From assembly GCA_004565275.1 (NCBI GenBank), contig SDOX01000122.1:384642-448641 (forward strand): a stretch of 64,000 bases of DNA. Reading direction: 5' to 3'. Position numbers and translations under genes: made by a program. The stretch is from Nannochloropsis salina CCMP1776. Taxonomy: Eukaryota > Sar > Eustigmatophyceae > Eustigmatales > Monodopsidaceae. Under the pieces are notes generated by a model that did not search any database, was not told the DNA's origin, and saw only the letters and a program-made list of their open reading frames with translations. This document shows positions 63,604-64,000 of this stretch, one piece after another; position 1 is the stretch's first letter; every line of letters begins with the position of its first letter.

Positions 63604-64000
63604 ATGGTAAGCACTAGGAGAAGGCGCTCGCCTGGAAGCAAAAAGGACAATGCTGCGACAGCCCCTGAAATTAGAACTGTTAGGCGGCGTACTGTGGCTG
63701 CTGTGACCTCTAATGGCTCGGATAACATCCCGTTGACCCCAACCTCCAAGATTCTTGAAAGCCCTCCTCGGAAAAAGGCGCCAAAATCACGTTCCATTGA
63801 CTCACCCCTATCAGAGGATGATAATGCGCCCACTCGCCCGAAAGCCACGAGGAAAAAAACGATGTCGAAAGCACTATCAGCCTCAGCACCTTCTCATCCA
63901 CCGGAAGCTGTGGCCTCGTCTTTTAAGTACGAGTTTGGCGGGCCTTGGGGTGCCCTGGGGATCGTGGTCGCCCTGCCTGTAGTCGTGATGGGGCTGTACT
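63604..64000 (+). CDS. sterol C14-reductase / lamin B receptor-like, 5' part (runs off window)
   Basis: From ATG 63604 the frame is open to the window edge (132 codons). The first 105 residues are basic and Ser/Thr/Pro-rich (MVSTRRRRSPGSKKD, PPRKKAPKSRS, KATRKKTMSK), then the ERG24/ERG4 family entry YEFGGPWGALGIVVALPVVV begins the first membrane span. ERG24/TM7SF2 reduces the C14 double bond of sterols; lamin B receptor has the same core behind a basic nucleoplasmic domain. Which of ERG24, DHCR7 or ERG4 it is cannot be told from the part visible. Confidence 0.7.
   Translation, partial: MVSTRRRRSPGSKKDNAATAPEIRTVRRRTVAAVTSNGSDNIPLTPTSKILESPPRKKAPKSRSIDSPLSEDDNAPTRPKATRKKTMSKALSASAPSHPPEAVASSFKYEFGGPWGALGIVVALPVVVMGLY

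Noticed and set aside
1-64000. CRISPR arrays, bacterial operons or Shine-Dalgarno sites
   Set aside because: None is present; introns, the Pol III tRNA and eukaryote-only families show nuclear eukaryotic DNA.

Overview
This is eukaryotic nuclear DNA from a compact genome. Roughly 30 protein-coding genes are packed onto both strands, most with several short GT-AG introns (about 50-200 bases), and there is one Pol III tRNA gene with an oligo-T stop. Gene content points to a unicellular stramenopile alga, possibly eustigmatophyte-like: bZIP basic regions of the RERNRxHAxxTRxRKK type, a DGAT2-type acyltransferase, a cytochrome b5-desaturase fusion, RAR1-type CHORD, importin-beta, TSR1, INTS6, TIM50, ATP synthase delta. 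An ODAD3/CCDC151 homologue suggests a lineage that makes, or recently made, motile flagella. The organism call is inference. Genes were recognised from memory of family motifs, and exon joins were checked only by reading frame.

Layout. 0-6.1 kb: a J-domain protein, an unknown acidic/basic protein on the minus strand, the ODAD3-like coiled-coil protein. 6.6-12.2 kb: CHORD/RAR1 protein, a longin R-SNARE (minus), a SAC3/GANP-domain protein (minus). 12.7-20 kb: mitochondrial ATP synthase delta, a glutamate-carboxypeptidase-II-like M28 peptidase (minus), importin-beta. 20.9-30.6 kb: a coiled-coil/zinc-finger protein (minus), a divergent cellulose-synthase-like GT2 membrane protein, EAF6 with a long acidic tail (minus), a CaMKK-like kinase. 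30.8-38.7 kb: a small membrane protein (minus), a DUF1772-like protein, SDHAF2 (minus), cyt b5-desaturase, PAP2 lipid phosphatase, a secreted beta-propeller (minus). 39.2-45.8 kb: INTS6 with a C-terminal WW domain (minus) and a protein with two bZIP basic regions (minus). 45.8-48.6 kb: an AT-richer gene-poor stretch with a possible old retroelement remnant. 48.6-58.1 kb: a DUF6817-like protein, a sugar transporter (minus), an interrupted tRNA-Gln (minus), TSR1 (minus), a DGAT2-like acyltransferase. 58.3-64 kb: carnosine N-methyltransferase-like protein (minus), TIM50, a tiny four-exon respiratory-chain-like protein (minus), and the 5' end of a sterol C14-reductase / lamin-B-receptor-like gene cut by the window edge.

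There is no operon logic; neighbours are mostly unrelated housekeeping genes arranged as divergent or convergent pairs with short spacers (down to 51 bases between two start codons). Mitochondrial functions recur (ATP synthase delta, SDHAF2, TIM50, the COX7C-like protein), as do lipid functions (desaturase, PAP2, DGAT2, sterol reductase). The most unusual item is the tRNA-Gln(UUG) gene at 53203-53322, whose T-loop is interrupted by 47 bases while every stem, the B box and the Pol III terminator look intact.
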